A DNA stretch of 64,000 bases from Streptomyces catenulae. Lineage in GTDB: Bacteria; Actinomycetota; Actinomycetes; Streptomycetales; Streptomycetaceae. Shown piece after piece: positions 24,367 to 32,777 of the stretch. The stretch covers positions 1 to 64,000 of the forward strand of contig NZ_JODY01000029.1 in the NCBI RefSeq assembly GCF_000718015.1, written 5' to 3'. Within the stretch, counting starts at the first letter, position 1; every line of letters begins with the position of its first letter. The position numbers and the translations under genes are program-made. The notes below the pieces were generated by a model. It did no database searches. It saw only the letters and a program-made list of their open reading frames with translations, and was not told the DNA's origin.

Positions 24367-25410
24367 TCATCCTGTGAACGCGTCCCGGACCGCCTGGTAC
24401 TCGCGGGTCCACCACACCGCCAGCGCGGACGCGGCGGGGAACTGCGGGTCGGTACGCCGGTCGCCGAGGCGGTAGCGCCAGGTCAGCATCCAGAAGTCGT
24501 TCAGCCGCTCCCACCACACCCGGTGGACGGCCGCGGCCAGCTCCCCGGCGTCCGCGCCGCGTGCGCCGCGGTAGGCGCCCGCGTACGCCGCCACCTTCGC
24601 CAGGTCCAGCGTGCCGCAGGGCCGGACGAAGAAGATCGCGGCGGCGCGGACCGCCTCCTCGGCGCGCGGCTGGACGCCCAGCCGGTCCCAGTCGATGATC
24701 GCGGCGGGCGCGGTCCCCCGGTAGAGGACGTTGAGCGGGTGGAAGTCGCCGTGCACCCAGCCGACGGCGGCGGCGCCCGGGTCGGCGGGGCGGCGGTGGG
24801 CGTGGCGTTCCAGGAGGGCCCGGCGCTCGCGCAGCCGGTGCTCGGCCAGCTCCTCGAAGCTGGTGCGCGGGCGGGTGACCCGGGCCAGCGCCAGCAGTTC
24901 GTCGATGACGTCGAAGGTCTGCGCGGGCTCGGCGCTGGGCTGGGCGTGCGGGGCGGGGCCCGGTCGTCGCTGGGCGGGCATGACCCGTTCCAGTGCGGTG
25001 TGGACGAGGCCGAGCAGTGCGCCGAGGCGGCGGGACTGGGCGAGGGTGAGTGCGGTGCCGCCGAGGTGTTCGCCGTCGACCCAGGGGTGGAGGGCGTAGC
25101 AGCGGCCGTCGAGCACGGTGACGGTGCGGCCGTCGGCGCGGGCGAGGGGCGGGGCGAGCGGCAGTCCGAGCGCGGCGAGCCGGAGGGTGGCGCGGTGCTG
25201 GTGGGAGATGGAGCCGCGGTCCCCGTCGAGGTGGTGCTTGAGGAAGTATCTGCCGTCCGTGGTGACCAGCGTGTATCCGCGGTTGAGCAGGCCCTCGGCG
25301 ACGGGCTCGCAGGAGAGCGGCTCCCCGGCGTCGGCGTAGTGGGCGAGTAAGGAGCCGAGCGTGCGGCCGTCGGGGGCAGCCGCCGTCCGGACTACAGATG
25401 AGCGCAGCAC
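24367..25410 (-). CDS. Aminoglycoside phosphotransferase-fold kinase
   Basis: 347 residues, APH/choline kinase fold. The catalytic loop is VHGDFHPLNVLY (around residue 218) and the metal-binding segment is IIDWDRLG. The N-terminal lobe has YFLKHH with the nucleotide-binding Lys. The substrate cannot be read from sequence; many such genes act on sugars, choline or amino acids rather than antibiotics, and nothing here suggests resistance. It is 15 nt downstream of the next minus-strand gene, so they are probably co-transcribed. Confidence 0.8.
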   Translation of the reverse strand: MLRSSVVRTAAAPDGRTLGSLLAHYADAGEPLSCEPVAEGLLNRGYTLVTTDGRYFLKHHLDGDRGSISHQHRATLRLAALGLPLAPPLARADGRTVTVLDGRCYALHPWVDGEHLGGTALTLAQSRRLGALLGLVHTALERVMPAQRRPGPAPHAQPSAEPAQTFDVIDELLALARVTRPRTSFEELAEHRLRERRALLERHAHRRPADPGAAAVGWVHGDFHPLNVLYRGTAPAAIIDWDRLGVQPRAEEAVRAAAIFFVRPCGTLDLAKVAAYAGAYRGARGADAGELAAAVHRVWWERLNDFWMLTWRYRLGDRRTDPQFPAASALAVWWTREYQAVRDAFTG

Positions 25411-25425
25411 GCGCCAGATGTTAGA

Positions 25426-25851
25426 TCACTGGCCAGGGGTCCAAGGGACGGTTCGGAAATCCGGTACATCGGTCAGGTGGTGCAAGGCGATGAATTCCGG
25501 CTCAATCCGCAGGAAAACCGGGTCGAACGGAACACCGTCCGCCAGCCGTGGCGTGCGGCCGAAACGCTGCCGTTCGACGTCGGTCGGCTCGGTGAGCCGC
25601 GCCGTTCCGGTCAGATGCACCGACCAGGCGTCCTCGGCCCCGCTGTGCAGGGTGTCCGCCTCGTACGCGACGACCGCGCCGTCCATGGCGCGGTGGTATC
25701 CGTAGCCGCTGTGCAGACGCACGAGCAGCCGGTCGCCGGTGACCAGATGCCGGGAGATCGCGGTGAAGGGCAGCGCGCGCAGGCTCGACGAGACCCGCCC
25801 GTAGGGGGTGCGGTCGAGCAGTTCCGTGGCGCGGGGGTCGTCGCAGGGCAT
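25426..25851 (-). CDS. Pyridoxamine 5'-phosphate oxidase-fold (flavin-binding) protein
   Basis: 141 residues from the ATG at 25851; an in-frame codon at 25905 would add 18 residues. The split-barrel pattern LLDRTPYGRVSSS, FTAISRHLVTGDRLLVRLH and WSVHLTGTARLTEPTD, followed by FLRIEPEFIALHH, fits the PNPOx-like group that binds FMN, F420 or haem. It is the nitroimidazole-reductase-like (NimA) subgroup by its short length and the GYGYHRAMDGAVVAYEAD segment. Substrate unknown. Likely the first gene of a pair with the phosphotransferase gene. Confidence 0.75.
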   Translation of the reverse strand: MPCDDPRATELLDRTPYGRVSSSLRALPFTAISRHLVTGDRLLVRLHSGYGYHRAMDGAVVAYEADTLHSGAEDAWSVHLTGTARLTEPTDVERQRFGRTPRLADGVPFDPVFLRIEPEFIALHHLTDVPDFRTVPWTPGQ

Positions 25852-25949
25852 GGCTCCCAGCCTGCCGCCGCGCGGACCGCCGCCGACAGGGGCAGCGGCC
25901 CTCACCTGGCCGGGACGTTGGTCCCGCCGGATCCGCGCGGCGGCTGCCC

Positions 25950-26624
25950 TCAGCGGCGCTCGGCCTGGCGCCGGGCGACATAGGCGGCGGCCTGGGAGCG
26001 GCGCTCCATGCCGAGCTTGGACAGCAGGCTGGAGACGTAGTTCTTGATCGTCTTCTCGGCGAGGTGGAGGCGCTCGCCGATGGCGCGGTTGGTCAGGCCC
26101 TCGCCGATGAGGTCGAGGATCCGGCGTTCCTGGTCGGTGAGGGAGGCCAGCTTGTCGTCGCTCTTGGTGCCGCCGCCCCGCAGCCGCTCCAGGACCTGCG
26201 CGGTGGCCACCGGGTCGAGGAGGGACTTCCCGGCGGCGACGTCGCGTACGGCGGCGAGGAGTTCGTTGCCCCGGATGGCCTTGAGGACATAACCGGCCGC
26301 ACCGGCCATGATCGCATCGAAAAGGGCCTCGTCGTCCGCGAAGGACGTCAGCATCAGGCAGTTGATCTCGTCGTTCTGCGAGCGGATCTCGCGGCAGACC
26401 TCGACGCCGCTGCCGTCCGGTAGCCGGACATCGAGCACCGCGACGTCCGGTCGGGTGGCCGGGATCCTGACCAGGGCGTCTGCGGCGGTGCCGGCCTCGC
26501 CGATGACCTCGATGTCCGGTTCACCCGCCAGCATTTCGTGGACGCCACGCCGCACCACTTCATGATCGTCGAGCAGGAATACCCTGATTTTTCCATCCTC
26601 GTGCACGGCTCCAGTCTCACACAC
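25950..26624 (-). CDS. NarL/FixJ-family response regulator (orphan)
   Basis: 224 residues. The receiver domain (about 13-128) has the acidic pair DD (19-20), phospho-acceptor Asp65 (VAVLDVRLPD), Thr93 and Lys115 (GYVLKAI). The LuxR-type HTH (about 160-210) is LTDQERRILDLIGEGLTNRAIG and KTIKNYVSSLLSKLGM. It is closest in style to DevR/DosR regulators. No histidine kinase gene is adjacent, so its partner is elsewhere. It is divergent from the second bkd cluster, a position that suggests a link to that operon. GTG start at 26624 with GGGAAGGG upstream; a GTG at 26606 is an alternative. Confidence 0.88.
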   Translation of the reverse strand: MCETGAVHEDGKIRVFLLDDHEVVRRGVHEMLAGEPDIEVIGEAGTAADALVRIPATRPDVAVLDVRLPDGSGVEVCREIRSQNDEINCLMLTSFADDEALFDAIMAGAAGYVLKAIRGNELLAAVRDVAAGKSLLDPVATAQVLERLRGGGTKSDDKLASLTDQERRILDLIGEGLTNRAIGERLHLAEKTIKNYVSSLLSKLGMERRSQAAAYVARRQAERR

Positions 26625-26933
26625 CGACCCTTCCCGTGCTCCAGGTCACCGATATAACGTGCCGGTGTCCCGGCGGCCTGCAACGCTGTGACCAGGAGTT
26701 GTTCCCAGCTTTCGCGATTTACTTGGAAATCCAAGCAAAATCGCAGGTCAGGGCCGTTTCCGCTTAGGCTTTGACAATGGGTAACGTGCGATGAGCAGGC
26801 CACTTCCGGGGCGCTTTGTTCCACCCGGATCCGGCCGCGTTCGCACACACCCCGTGCGCCGTATCGGATACCGGGTGAGCCGCAATACGGCCACCGGCGG
26901 ACCCCGGGGGCCGGACAGACGGAGGAGCAGCAC
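26625..26933. promoter_or_regulatory. Divergent control region before second bkd cluster
   Basis: 309 bp with marked AT-rich patches, unusual for this window. It holds the dyad at 26714-26744. On the plus strand TAGGCT (26765-26770) is a good -10, and TTGACA (26771-26776) a -35-like element. On the minus strand TATATC near 26655 is a possible -10 for the response regulator. GGAGGAG lies before the GTG at 26934. Confidence 0.55.
26714..26744. promoter_or_regulatory. AT-rich nested dyad, candidate operator
   Basis: Outer arms GCGATTT / AAATCGC (26714-26720 and 26738-26744) enclose a 14-bp palindrome CTTGGAAATCCAAG (26722-26735). AT-rich palindromes of this size are typical for Lrp/AsnC proteins, so it could be a BkdR site, or a site for the response regulator encoded next door. 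Confidence 0.5.
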
Positions 26934-28124
26934 GTGACCGTGGAAGGCACTGCCCAGCGGAAAACCACCCGCGGCGGCAGCAAGCGCACCACCGCCAAGA
27001 AGGCGTCACCGGCCAGGAACAAGGCCACGCGCCCGGCGGAACAGGACGAGCTCGTACAACTGCTGACCCCCGAGGGGAAGCGGGTCGAGCACCCGGATTA
27101 CGCGATCGACCTGTCGCCCGAGGAACTGCGCGGTCTCTACCGCGACATGGTGCTGACGCGGAAGTTCGACGCCGAGGCCACCACGCTGCAGCGCCAGGGC
27201 GAACTGGGCCTGTGGGCCTCGCTGCTCGGCCAGGAGGCGGCCCAGATCGGCTCCGGGCGGGCCCTGCGCGACGACGACTACGTCTTCCCGACCTACCGCG
27301 AGCACGGCGTCGCCTGGTGCCGCGGGGTCGACCCGACGAATCTGCTCGGCATGTTCCGCGGCGTGAATCACGGCGGCTGGGACCCGAACAGCAACAACTT
27401 CCACCTCTACACCATCGTCATCGGTTCGCAGACGCTGCACGCGACCGGATATGCGATGGGGGTGCAGAAGGACGGCGCGGATTCCGCGGTGATCGCCTAT
27501 TTCGGTGACGGCGCCTCCAGCCAGGGAGATGTCGCCGAGTCGTTCACCTTCTCCGCGGTCTACAACGCCCCGGTGGTCTTCTTCTGCCAGAACAACCAGT
27601 GGGCGATTTCCGAGCCGACGGACCGCCAGACCCGGGTGCCGCTCTATCAGCGCGCCCGCGGTTTCGGATTCCCCGGCGTCCGCGTCGACGGCAACGACGT
27701 GCTGGCCTGTCTGGCCGTGACCCGGGCGGCGCTGGAGCGGGCCCGCACCGGCGAGGGTCCGATGCTGGTCGAGGCGTTCACCTACCGGATGGGCGCCCAC
27801 ACCACCTCCGACGACCCGACGAAGTACCGCGCCGACGAGGAGACCCGCGCCTGGGAGGCGAAGGACCCGATCCTGCGGCTGCGCCGGTACCTGGAGGCCG
27901 AGGGGCTCGTCGACGACGCCTATCTCGCCGCCGTCGAGGAGGAGAGCGAGGCGCTGGGCAAGCGGGTGCGGGACGCCGTCCGGGCGATGCCCGACCCCGA
28001 CACCATGGCGATCTTCGAGAACGTCTATGCGGACGGGCATGCGCTCGTCGACGAGGAGCGCGCGCAGTTCGCCGCGTACCAGGCGTCGTTCGCCGACGCC
28101 GATGCCGCCGCGGAGGAGAACTGA
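26934..28124 (+). CDS. bkdF: 2-oxoacid dehydrogenase E1 alpha, second copy
   Basis: 396 residues; GTG start with GGAGGAG upstream. A Lys/Arg/Thr-rich head (1-36) precedes the ThDP domain, with YFGDGASSQGDVAESFTFS (GDG 191-193) and QNNQ (around 220-221). The fold and partners match branched-chain or pyruvate E1 alpha. In S. avermitilis a second cluster, bkdFGH, lies about 12 kb from bkdABC and is the one important for branched-chain starter units; the spacing here (about 14 kb) and the longer E1 alpha head agree. The symbol follows that naming and is tentative. Gap to bkdG is 2 nt. Confidence 0.85.
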   Translation: MTVEGTAQRKTTRGGSKRTTAKKASPARNKATRPAEQDELVQLLTPEGKRVEHPDYAIDLSPEELRGLYRDMVLTRKFDAEATTLQRQGELGLWASLLGQEAAQIGSGRALRDDDYVFPTYREHGVAWCRGVDPTNLLGMFRGVNHGGWDPNSNNFHLYTIVIGSQTLHATGYAMGVQKDGADSAVIAYFGDGASSQGDVAESFTFSAVYNAPVVFFCQNNQWAISEPTDRQTRVPLYQRARGFGFPGVRVDGNDVLACLAVTRAALERARTGEGPMLVEAFTYRMGAHTTSDDPTKYRADEETRAWEAKDPILRLRRYLEAEGLVDDAYLAAVEEESEALGKRVRDAVRAMPDPDTMAIFENVYADGHALVDEERAQFAAYQASFADADAAAEEN

Positions 28125-28126
28125 CC

Positions 28127-29110
28127 ATGGCCGTCCACGAGAAGATCACCATCGCCAAGGCGATCAACGCCTCGCTGCGCGCCTCCATGGAGGCCGACCC
28201 CAAGGTCCTCGTGATGGGTGAGGACGTCGGCAAGCTCGGCGGCGTCTTCCGCGTCACCGACGGCCTCCAGAAGGACTTCGGCGAGGACCGGGTGATCGAC
28301 ACCCCGCTCGCCGAGTCCGGCATCGTCGGTACCGCCATCGGCCTGGCGCTGCGCGGCTACCGCCCGGTCGTGGAGATCCAGTTCGACGGGTTCGTCTTCC
28401 CCGCCTACGACCAGATCGTCACCCAGCTGGCGAAGATGCACGCCCGGGCGCTGGGCAAGGTCAAGGTGCCCGTCGTCATCCGCATCCCGTACGCGGGCGG
28501 CATCGGCGCGGTCGAGCACCACTCGGAGTCCCCGGAGGCGCTGTTCGCGCACGTCGCGGGCCTCAAGTGCGTGACGCCGTCGAACGCGTCGGACGCCTAC
28601 TGGATGCTCCAGCAGGCCATCGCCGGGGACGACCCGGTCATCTACTTCGAGCCCAAGCGCCGCTACCACGACAAGTCGCGCCTGGACACCGAGGCGATCC
28701 CGGACCCGCTGCACACCGCCCGGATCGCCCGCAGCGGTTCGGACCTCACGCTCGCCGCGTACGGCCCGATGGTGAAGGTCTGCCAGGACGTCGCCAACGT
28801 CGCGGCGGAGGAGGGCAAGTCGATCGAGGTCGTCGACCTGCGGTCGCTCTCCCCCATCGACTTCGACACCGTCCAGGCGTCGGTCGAGCGGACCGGTCGG
28901 CTGGTCCTGGTGCACGAGGCGCCGGTCTTCCTGGGCGTGGGCGCCGAGATCGCCGCCCGGATCACCGAGCGCTGCTTCTACCACCTGGAGGCCCCGGTGC
29001 TGCGGGTCGGCGGCTTCCACGCGCCGTACCCGCCGTCCCGTCTGGAGGACGAGTACCTGCCGGGCCTGGACCGGGTGCTCGACGCCGTCGACCGCGCGCT
29101 GGCGTACTGA
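28127..29110 (+). CDS. bkdG: 2-oxoacid dehydrogenase E1 beta, second copy
   Basis: 327 residues; ATG at 28127, CGGAGGAG upstream inside the end of bkdF. Family pieces: VMGEDVGKLGGVFRVTDGLQ, DTPLAESGIVGTAIGLALRG, IPYAGGIGAVEHHSESPEAL, and VHEAPVFLGVGAEIAARITE. It is clearly paralogous to the copy at 10328; many stretches are identical. It pairs with the E1 alpha upstream. 16 nt separate it from the E2 gene. Confidence 0.87.
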   Translation: MAVHEKITIAKAINASLRASMEADPKVLVMGEDVGKLGGVFRVTDGLQKDFGEDRVIDTPLAESGIVGTAIGLALRGYRPVVEIQFDGFVFPAYDQIVTQLAKMHARALGKVKVPVVIRIPYAGGIGAVEHHSESPEALFAHVAGLKCVTPSNASDAYWMLQQAIAGDDPVIYFEPKRRYHDKSRLDTEAIPDPLHTARIARSGSDLTLAAYGPMVKVCQDVANVAAEEGKSIEVVDLRSLSPIDFDTVQASVERTGRLVLVHEAPVFLGVGAEIAARITERCFYHLEAPVLRVGGFHAPYPPSRLEDEYLPGLDRVLDAVDRALAY

Positions 29111-29126
29111 GGGGGAGAGGAGAGCC

Positions 29127-30587
29127 GTGACCATGACCGCAACCACCGCCTCGGCGCAGCGTTTCCGCGAGTTCAAGATGCCCGACGTGGGCGAGGGCCT
29201 CACCGAGGCCGAGATCCTCAAGTGGTACGTCCAGCCCGGTGACACCGTCACCGACGGCCAGGTCGTCTGCGAGGTCGAGACCGCGAAGGCCGCCGTCGAG
29301 CTGCCCATTCCGTACGACGGGGTGGTGCACACGCTCAACTTCGACGAGGGCACCACCGTCGACGTCGGCACCGTCATCATCTCCGTGGACACCGACCCGG
29401 GCGCCGGTCCCGCGCCGTCGGCCGGTCCCGCGCCGACCGCCGCGCCGGAGCCCGCCGAGGCCGAGGAGCCGCAGGGCCGCCAGGCGGTGCTCGTCGGCTA
29501 CGGCGCCGCCCCGGCGTCGACGAAACGGCGGCCCCGCAAGGCGCAGCCGCAGCCCGCGGAGCAGTCGGTGACCGCCGGGCTCCAGGCCGAGCTGAACGGG
29601 CGGGCCGCGGTGCCCGCACCGGCCGCGCCCGCGCCCGCCCCGGTCGCCCCGGCACCGCCCGTGCCCGCCCCGGCGGTGCCCGGCGCGCCCCGGCCGCTGG
29701 CCAAGCCGCCGGTGCGCAAGCTCGCCAAGGATCTCGGCATCGACCTGGCCACGGTGGTGCCGACCGGCGTCGACGGGATCGTCACCCGCGAGGACGTGCA
29801 CGCCGCCGCGGCCGCCGCGGCGCCTGTTTCACGTGAAACGACGCCGGTCTCGGCCGCGCTGCCGGAGGCGGTCGCCGTACCGTCGGCCGGGGAGACCCGG
29901 ATCCCGGTCAAGGGTGTCCGCAAGGCCACCGCGCAGGCGATGGTCGCCTCCGCCTTCACCGCGCCGCATGTCACGGAGTTCGTCACCGTCGATGTGACGC
30001 GCACGATGAAGCTGGTCCAGGAGCTGAAGCAGGACCCGGACATGGCGGGGCTGCGGGTCAACCCGCTGCTCTTCGTCGCGAAGGCGTTCCTGGTCGCCCT
30101 CAAGCGGCACCCGGAGGTCAACGCCGCCTGGGACGAGGCGAACCAGGAGATCGTGCTGAAGCACGAGGTGAACCTCGGCATCGCCGCGGCCACCCCGCGC
30201 GGGCTGATCGTCCCGAACATCAAGGACGCGGGCGCCAAGACGCTGCCGCAGCTCGCCGAGGCGCTGGGCGAGCTGGTGGCGACCGCCCGCGAGGGCAAGA
30301 CCTCCCCGGCGGCGATGTCCGGCGGGACCGTCACCATCACCAACGTCGGCGTCTTCGGCGTCGACACCGGTACGCCGATCCTCAACCCGGGGGAGTCGGC
30401 GATCCTCGCCTTCGGCGCGGTCAAGCTCCAGCCGTGGGTCCACAAGGGCAAGGTCAAGCCCCGTCAGGTCACCACGCTGGCGCTCTCGTTCGACCACCGG
30501 CTGATCGACGGCGAGCTGGGATCGAAGCTGCTCGCCGACATCGCGGGCGTCCTGGAGAAGCCGAAGCGGCTGATCACCTGGGGCTGA
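29127..30587 (+). CDS. bkdH: Dihydrolipoyl acyltransferase E2, second copy, with internal parS
   Basis: 486 residues; GTG at 29127 with GGAGAGGAG upstream, ATG two codons later as alternative. Lipoyl domain (about 12-88) with Lys54 in ETAKAAVEL; Ala/Pro linker; subunit-binding domain (about 192-228, PPVRKLAKDLGIDL); second Ala/Pro linker; catalytic domain (about 250-486) ending in active-site HRLIDGE (His457). The second linker contains residues V234-S-R-E-T238, encoded by a perfect parS site (29826-29839). A terminator hairpin follows. Confidence 0.88.
   Translation: MTMTATTASAQRFREFKMPDVGEGLTEAEILKWYVQPGDTVTDGQVVCEVETAKAAVELPIPYDGVVHTLNFDEGTTVDVGTVIISVDTDPGAGPAPSAGPAPTAAPEPAEAEEPQGRQAVLVGYGAAPASTKRRPRKAQPQPAEQSVTAGLQAELNGRAAVPAPAAPAPAPVAPAPPVPAPAVPGAPRPLAKPPVRKLAKDLGIDLATVVPTGVDGIVTREDVHAAAAAAAPVSRETTPVSAALPEAVAVPSAGETRIPVKGVRKATAQAMVASAFTAPHVTEFVTVDVTRTMKLVQELKQDPDMAGLRVNPLLFVAKAFLVALKRHPEVNAAWDEANQEIVLKHEVNLGIAAATPRGLIVPNIKDAGAKTLPQLAEALGELVATAREGKTSPAAMSGGTVTITNVGVFGVDTGTPILNPGESAILAFGAVKLQPWVHKGKVKPRQVTTLALSFDHRLIDGELGSKLLADIAGVLEKPKRLITWG
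29826..29839. other. parS site 6, inside bkdH
   Basis: Perfect GTTTCACGTGAAAC in frame as V-S-R-E-T in the flexible linker of the E2 protein. The gene therefore carries both a protein-coding and a ParB-binding constraint here. Confidence 0.92.
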
Positions 30588-30604
30588 CCCGGTAGCGCAC
30601 GGAG

Positions 30605-30640
30605 AACGGCCGACCCCCGCAGCGGCGGAGGTCGGCCGTT
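30605..30640. terminator. Terminator after bkdH
   Basis: 11-bp perfect stem (30605-30615 and 30630-30640) starting AA and ending TT, with a partly paired inner loop. Confidence 0.75.
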
Positions 30641-30678
30641 GTGCTGTGCGTACCGCGGCGGCCGTCCGGCGGTGCGGA

Positions 30679-30855
30679 TCAGCCGCGGATGAGTTCGACG
30701 GCGTTCCGGAGGTGGGCGACCGGGCCGGTCGGCGCGGAGGTGTCCGCGTGCGAGGCGTTGCGGACCACCGTGGTGCCGGCCCAGACGGCGGCGGCGATCA
30801 GCACCACCACGGCGGTGGTCCGGACACGGCGGGTGGTGTTCGTCCTGCTCTGCAT
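30679..30855 (-). CDS. Small single-pass membrane or secreted peptide
   Basis: 58 residues from the ATG at 30855, which has GGGGGAGAG upstream. A basic N-terminus (QSRTNTTRRVRTT) precedes a hydrophobic helix (AVVVLIAAAVWAGTTVV) and a short polar tail. It could be an uncleaved signal anchor or a short secreted peptide. No family recognised. It lies alone between bkdH and the GNAT-Nudix gene. Confidence 0.5.
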   Translation of the reverse strand: MQSRTNTTRRVRTTAVVVLIAAAVWAGTTVVRNASHADTSAPTGPVAHLRNAVELIRG

Positions 30856-31047
30856 GGTCTCTCCCCCTCGGGTGCCGGAATCTTCCCGGCGTCGTGCCTC
30901 CATTCACCCATGGATTTCGGGCCCGCCCGTACGCGTCAGGTACGGACTCGGCTCCGACTTGAGAGGGATCCCGTACCGCACCTCCGGAGGACCACCGCGT
31001 ACGGAACCCCCGGCGCGGGCGGGGGCCCGGAGCGGTCAGGAAAGGAC

Positions 31048-31076
31048 TTGCCGCAGGCCAGGGCGGTGTTTAGCTT
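31048..31076 (+). promoter_or_regulatory. Promoter TTGCCG-N17-TAGCTT, leaderless
   Basis: TTGCCG (31048-31053) and TAGCTT (31071-31076) are 17 bp apart, and the -10 ends 7 nt before the ATG at 31084. There is no SD. The best complete promoter of the leaderless set. Confidence 0.6.
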
Positions 31077-31083
31077 CGGTGCC

Positions 31084-31923
31084 ATGAGCAGCAGCGACTT
31101 GATCATCCGGCGCTACCGGCAGGACGACGAGAGCGTCGTCGTCGACCTGTGGTCCCGTTCCGTCCGCCAGGCCCACCCCTTCATCCCCGGTGAGGGCGGT
31201 GGTGAGCGGGCCCGCATGCTGCGGGAGGTGTATCTCGTCCAGGCGGACAACTGGGTCGCCGAGCGGGACGGCGCCGTCGTCGGGCTGCTGGGGCTGATGG
31301 GCGCGGAGATCGGCGGGCTCTTCGTCGACCCCGCGGCGCAGGGACACGGCGCCGGACGGGCGCTGGTGGAGCACGCCGCGGCGCTGCACGGCGGGCTGAC
31401 CCTGGAGGTCTACGAGCGCAACGACCGCGCCTGCCGCTTCTACGACCACCTCGGCTTCACCGAGAGCTCCCGCCGCTACGAGGAGGAGACGGGCGAGACC
31501 GTGCTCACCCTGGACCGCGTCGCGCCGCTGCGGTCGGTGTCCTGGCTGCATGTGCGCGAGGGGCGGCTGCTCAGCGTGCGGACGCGCGGCAACGACACGT
31601 TCTACCTGCCCGGCGGCAAGTACGAGGACGGCGAGACCGCACCGGAGGCGCTGTCGCGGGAGCTGGCGGAGGAGCTGGGCCTGACGGTTCCGGCGGCGGA
31701 GCTGACCGAGGCGTTCGTCATCCATGACGTGGCCCACGGGAAGGGCGGCCGTCGGCTGCACATGACCTGTTTCACCGGTGGCCCGCAGGACATCGTCCCG
31801 CGCCCCGGTCGGGAGATCGCCGAGTACGCCTGGTTCGACCGCGCGGAGGCGCGGGAGCGCTGTGCCCCGGCCCACGGTCAGGTCGTCGACCGGCTGGTCG
31901 CCCAGGGGCTGATGGCGGGCTGA
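31084..31923 (+). CDS. GNAT acetyltransferase fused to Nudix hydrolase
   Basis: 279 residues. The N-terminal GNAT domain (about 5-145) has the acetyl-CoA loop DPAAQGHGAGRALVEHA (QGHGAG 86-91) and the RFYDHLGF segment. The C-terminal domain (about 152-275) has a complete Nudix box GX5EX7REUXEEXGU at residues 178-200 (Glu184, Arg192, Glu193, Glu196, Glu197). The two activities, acyl transfer and nucleoside-diphosphate cleavage, are joined with a linker of only about 8 residues. Substrates unknown. The fusion is the unusual feature. Leaderless promoter likely; strong hairpin after the stop. Confidence 0.87.
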   Translation: MSSSDLIIRRYRQDDESVVVDLWSRSVRQAHPFIPGEGGGERARMLREVYLVQADNWVAERDGAVVGLLGLMGAEIGGLFVDPAAQGHGAGRALVEHAAALHGGLTLEVYERNDRACRFYDHLGFTESSRRYEEETGETVLTLDRVAPLRSVSWLHVREGRLLSVRTRGNDTFYLPGGKYEDGETAPEALSRELAEELGLTVPAAELTEAFVIHDVAHGKGGRRLHMTCFTGGPQDIVPRPGREIAEYAWFDRAEARERCAPAHGQVVDRLVAQGLMAG

Positions 31924-31928
31924 CCGGG

Positions 31929-31977
31929 CGGGCCCGGCCCTGGTCCCGGCTCCGCCGACGGCCCGGGGCCGGGCCCG
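31929..31977. terminator. Terminator after GNAT-Nudix gene
   Basis: 12-bp perfect stem (31929-31940 and 31966-31977) of C/G only, 25-nt loop, starting 6 nt after the stop. Confidence 0.6.
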
Positions 31978-32069
31978 GAACAGCCTCTGACCAGCGCCTT
32001 CGGTATCGCGCCCAGGGCCGCCCCCTGTCCGCATTCTGGATGCCCCGACGCACGCATACCTGTTGTATC

Positions 32070-32075
32070 TATCCT
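32070..32075 (+). promoter_or_regulatory. -10 hexamer for leaderless gntR gene
   Basis: TATCCT ends 6 nt before the ATG at 32082, in an AT-rich patch (ACCTGTTGTATCTATCCT). The patch may also hold the regulator's own operator. Confidence 0.55.
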
Positions 32076-32081
32076 GTGTGC

Positions 32082-32777
32082 ATGCCATCTGCCTCCGCAC
32101 CCGCCGCTCCCGGCCGGCAGTCAGCCGGGACCCCGCACGCCAAACAGCCACCCGCCGCCGAGCGCGTCTACACGCATGTGAAGGACGCCGTGCTCCAGCG
32201 CCGCTACGAGGGCGGCATGCTGCTCACCGAGGGCGAGCTGGCCGAGGCGGTCGGGGTGTCGCGGACGCCGGTGCGCGAGGCGCTGCTCCGGCTGGAGGTC
32301 GAGGGGCTGCTCAAGCTCTACCCGAAGAAGGGCGCGATGGTGCTGCCGGTCTCCGCACAGGAGATCGCCGATGTCGTCGAGACCCGGCTGCTGGTGGAGC
32401 AGTACGCCGCGGGCCGAGCCGTTCCGGCGTCCGAGGCGCTCCTCGACGAGCTGGCCGAGCATCTGCGGACCATGCGGGAGCGGTCCGCGGCGGGCGATCT
32501 GGCGGCGGTCTCCGTCGCCGACCGCTGCTTCCACGCCGCCCTGGTGCGCAACACCGGCAACCAGATCCTCAACCGCCTCTACGAGCAGCTGCGCGACCGT
32601 CAGCTGCGGATGGGCGTCGCGGTGATGCACGCCCATCCGGACCGCATCGCCAAGAATGTCGCCGAGCACGCCGAGATCCTGGAGGCGCTGCGCACCGGTG
32701 ACTCCGAGGCGGCCACCGCCGCCGTGCACCGCCACGTCAGCTGGGTCCGCAACCTCGCGCAGGGAGACGTCCGATGA
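32082..32777 (+). CDS. GntR-family (FadR/FCD) regulator
   Basis: 231 residues. The winged HTH (about 25-92) has GELAEAVGVSRTPVREALLRLEVEGLL, a textbook GntR signature. The FCD ligand domain (about 98-220) shows the metal/effector residues in RCFHAALVRNTGN and EHAEILEAL. The ATG at 32082 is preferred over one at 32040 because of the -10 at 32070 and the lack of SD. It overlaps the transporter gene by 4 nt, so it probably controls that transporter in response to its substrate (often an organic acid). Confidence 0.87.
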   Translation: MPSASAPAAPGRQSAGTPHAKQPPAAERVYTHVKDAVLQRRYEGGMLLTEGELAEAVGVSRTPVREALLRLEVEGLLKLYPKKGAMVLPVSAQEIADVVETRLLVEQYAAGRAVPASEALLDELAEHLRTMRERSAAGDLAAVSVADRCFHAALVRNTGNQILNRLYEQLRDRQLRMGVAVMHAHPDRIAKNVAEHAEILEALRTGDSEAATAAVHRHVSWVRNLAQGDVR

